From Sulfuricystis thermophila (GTDB lineage Bacteria > Pseudomonadota > Gammaproteobacteria > Burkholderiales > Rhodocyclaceae), in contig NZ_AP019373.1 of the NCBI RefSeq assembly GCF_004323595.1, positions 930,001-994,000 on the forward strand: a DNA stretch of 64,000 nucleotides, written 5' to 3'. The notes under the pieces are model-generated. The model saw nothing but the letters and a program-made list of their open reading frames with translations. It had not been told where the DNA came from and did not search any database. A program made the translations under genes and the position numbers. Shown here piece after piece: positions 63,719 to 64,000 of the stretch (its first letter is position 1; each line of letters begins with the position of its first letter).

Positions 63719-64000
63719 TCAGTCGACGAGGCCGTGCCGCAGGCCGTAGTGGATCAGCTCGGCGGTGCTCTTGAGTCCCATTTTCTCCAGCAGGCGCGCG
63801 CGGTAGGTGCTGACCGTGGCGACGCCCAGATTCAGTTCGTCGGCGATCTGCGTCAACGGCTTGCCTTGGGCGATCATCACCAGCACCTGATATTCGCGGT
63901 CGGTGATGCGCTCGTGCGGCAGTTTCTCAGTGTCGTCGGCGATGGCTTCGGCAAGCTGCTGGGCAACGCCCGGGCTGACATATTTCTTGCCGCGCGCGAC
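63719..64000 (-). CDS. NarL/UvrY-type response regulator, C-terminal part
   Basis: The 3' part of a gene running off the window; 93 codons are visible. The translated piece begins ARGKKYVSPGVAQQLAEA, then the LuxR-type helix-turn-helix: LTDREYQVL-like TDREYQVLVMIAQGKPLTQIADELNLGVATVSTYRARLLEKMGLKSTAELIHYGLRHGLVD. This is the pattern of NarL/FixJ response regulators such as GacA/UvrY. The receiver domain would be beyond the window. It is followed by the diguanylate cyclase gene, so the two may be one operon. The partner kinase is not visible. Confidence 0.9.
   Translation of the reverse strand, partial: VARGKKYVSPGVAQQLAEAIADDTEKLPHERITDREYQVLVMIAQGKPLTQIADELNLGVATVSTYRARLLEKMGLKSTAELIHYGLRHGLVD

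Overview
The window is about 64 kb of GC-rich bacterial chromosome, densely packed and with several blocks typical of Betaproteobacteria: hfq-hflX-hflK-hflC-DUF2065-hisZ-purA, lpxB-rnhB, guaB-guaA, and smpB divergent from ratA-rnfH. With a tungsten-type aldehyde oxidoreductase operon, a PaaI-type thioesterase and abundant two-component and c-di-GMP genes, the content best fits a Rhodocyclales/Sterolibacteriaceae-like metabolically flexible betaproteobacterium. This placement is inferred from gene content and order only. No rRNA, CRISPR array, prophage or complete insertion sequence is seen.

Layout. 1-1.7 kb: end of lpxB, rnhB and a TrmH-family methyltransferase. 1.7-10.7 kb: a tightly overlapped signalling cassette on + (hybrid kinase with HPt; orphan PhnD-like binding protein; dCache hybrid kinase; REC-HD-GYP; HDOD-REC-GGDEF). 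10.7-12 kb: NfeD and a paraslipin. 12-14.9 kb: drug MFS, smpB, ratA, rnfH and a DUF4124 protein. 15-18 kb: guaB and guaA. 18-25.3 kb (-): MFS, transaldolase, phosphoketolase and glucan phosphorylase. 25.5-30.9 kb: UbiB-like kinase, DUF2934 protein, crcB with a DUF190 gene, a TauE-type permease and moeA. 31-37.3 kb: a small hypothetical gene, an SDR, then the aldehyde oxidoreductase operon (MoaD-like, FAD subunit, W-enzyme, polyferredoxin) and a small membrane protein. 37.3-43 kb: YlqF-type GTPase, a degenerate sensor kinase, tex and paaI. 43-48.7 kb: a tripartite RND efflux operon. 48.8-55 kb: hfq to purA. 55-59 kb: secreted proteins and a LexA-like/umuD/umuC SOS cassette. 59-64 kb: a beta-propeller lipoprotein, a DUF3299 protein, a nitroreductase, initiator tRNA, a diguanylate cyclase and a partial LuxR-type regulator.

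How genes work together. The 1.7-10.7 kb cassette could couple periplasmic ligand sensing to both c-di-GMP breakdown (HD-GYP) and synthesis (GGDEF) through a phosphorelay. The AOR operon carries its own sulfur-carrier-like protein, with moeA nearby, consistent with metallopterin supply. The phosphoketolase, transaldolase and glucan phosphorylase genes link stored glucan and pentose phosphates to acetyl-phosphate. The LexA-like, UmuD and UmuC genes form a compact error-prone repair unit behind one promoter overlapped by a perfect 35-bp palindrome.

Non-genic structure stands out. Two MITE-like elements share terminal inverted repeats (30999-31214, 55126-55298). Two related long hairpins occur (36727-36877, 58551-58608), one lying inside the umuC reading frame. 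A 54-bp repeat family is tandem inside tex and again after purA, and its 20-bp core also occurs exactly inside two efflux genes.
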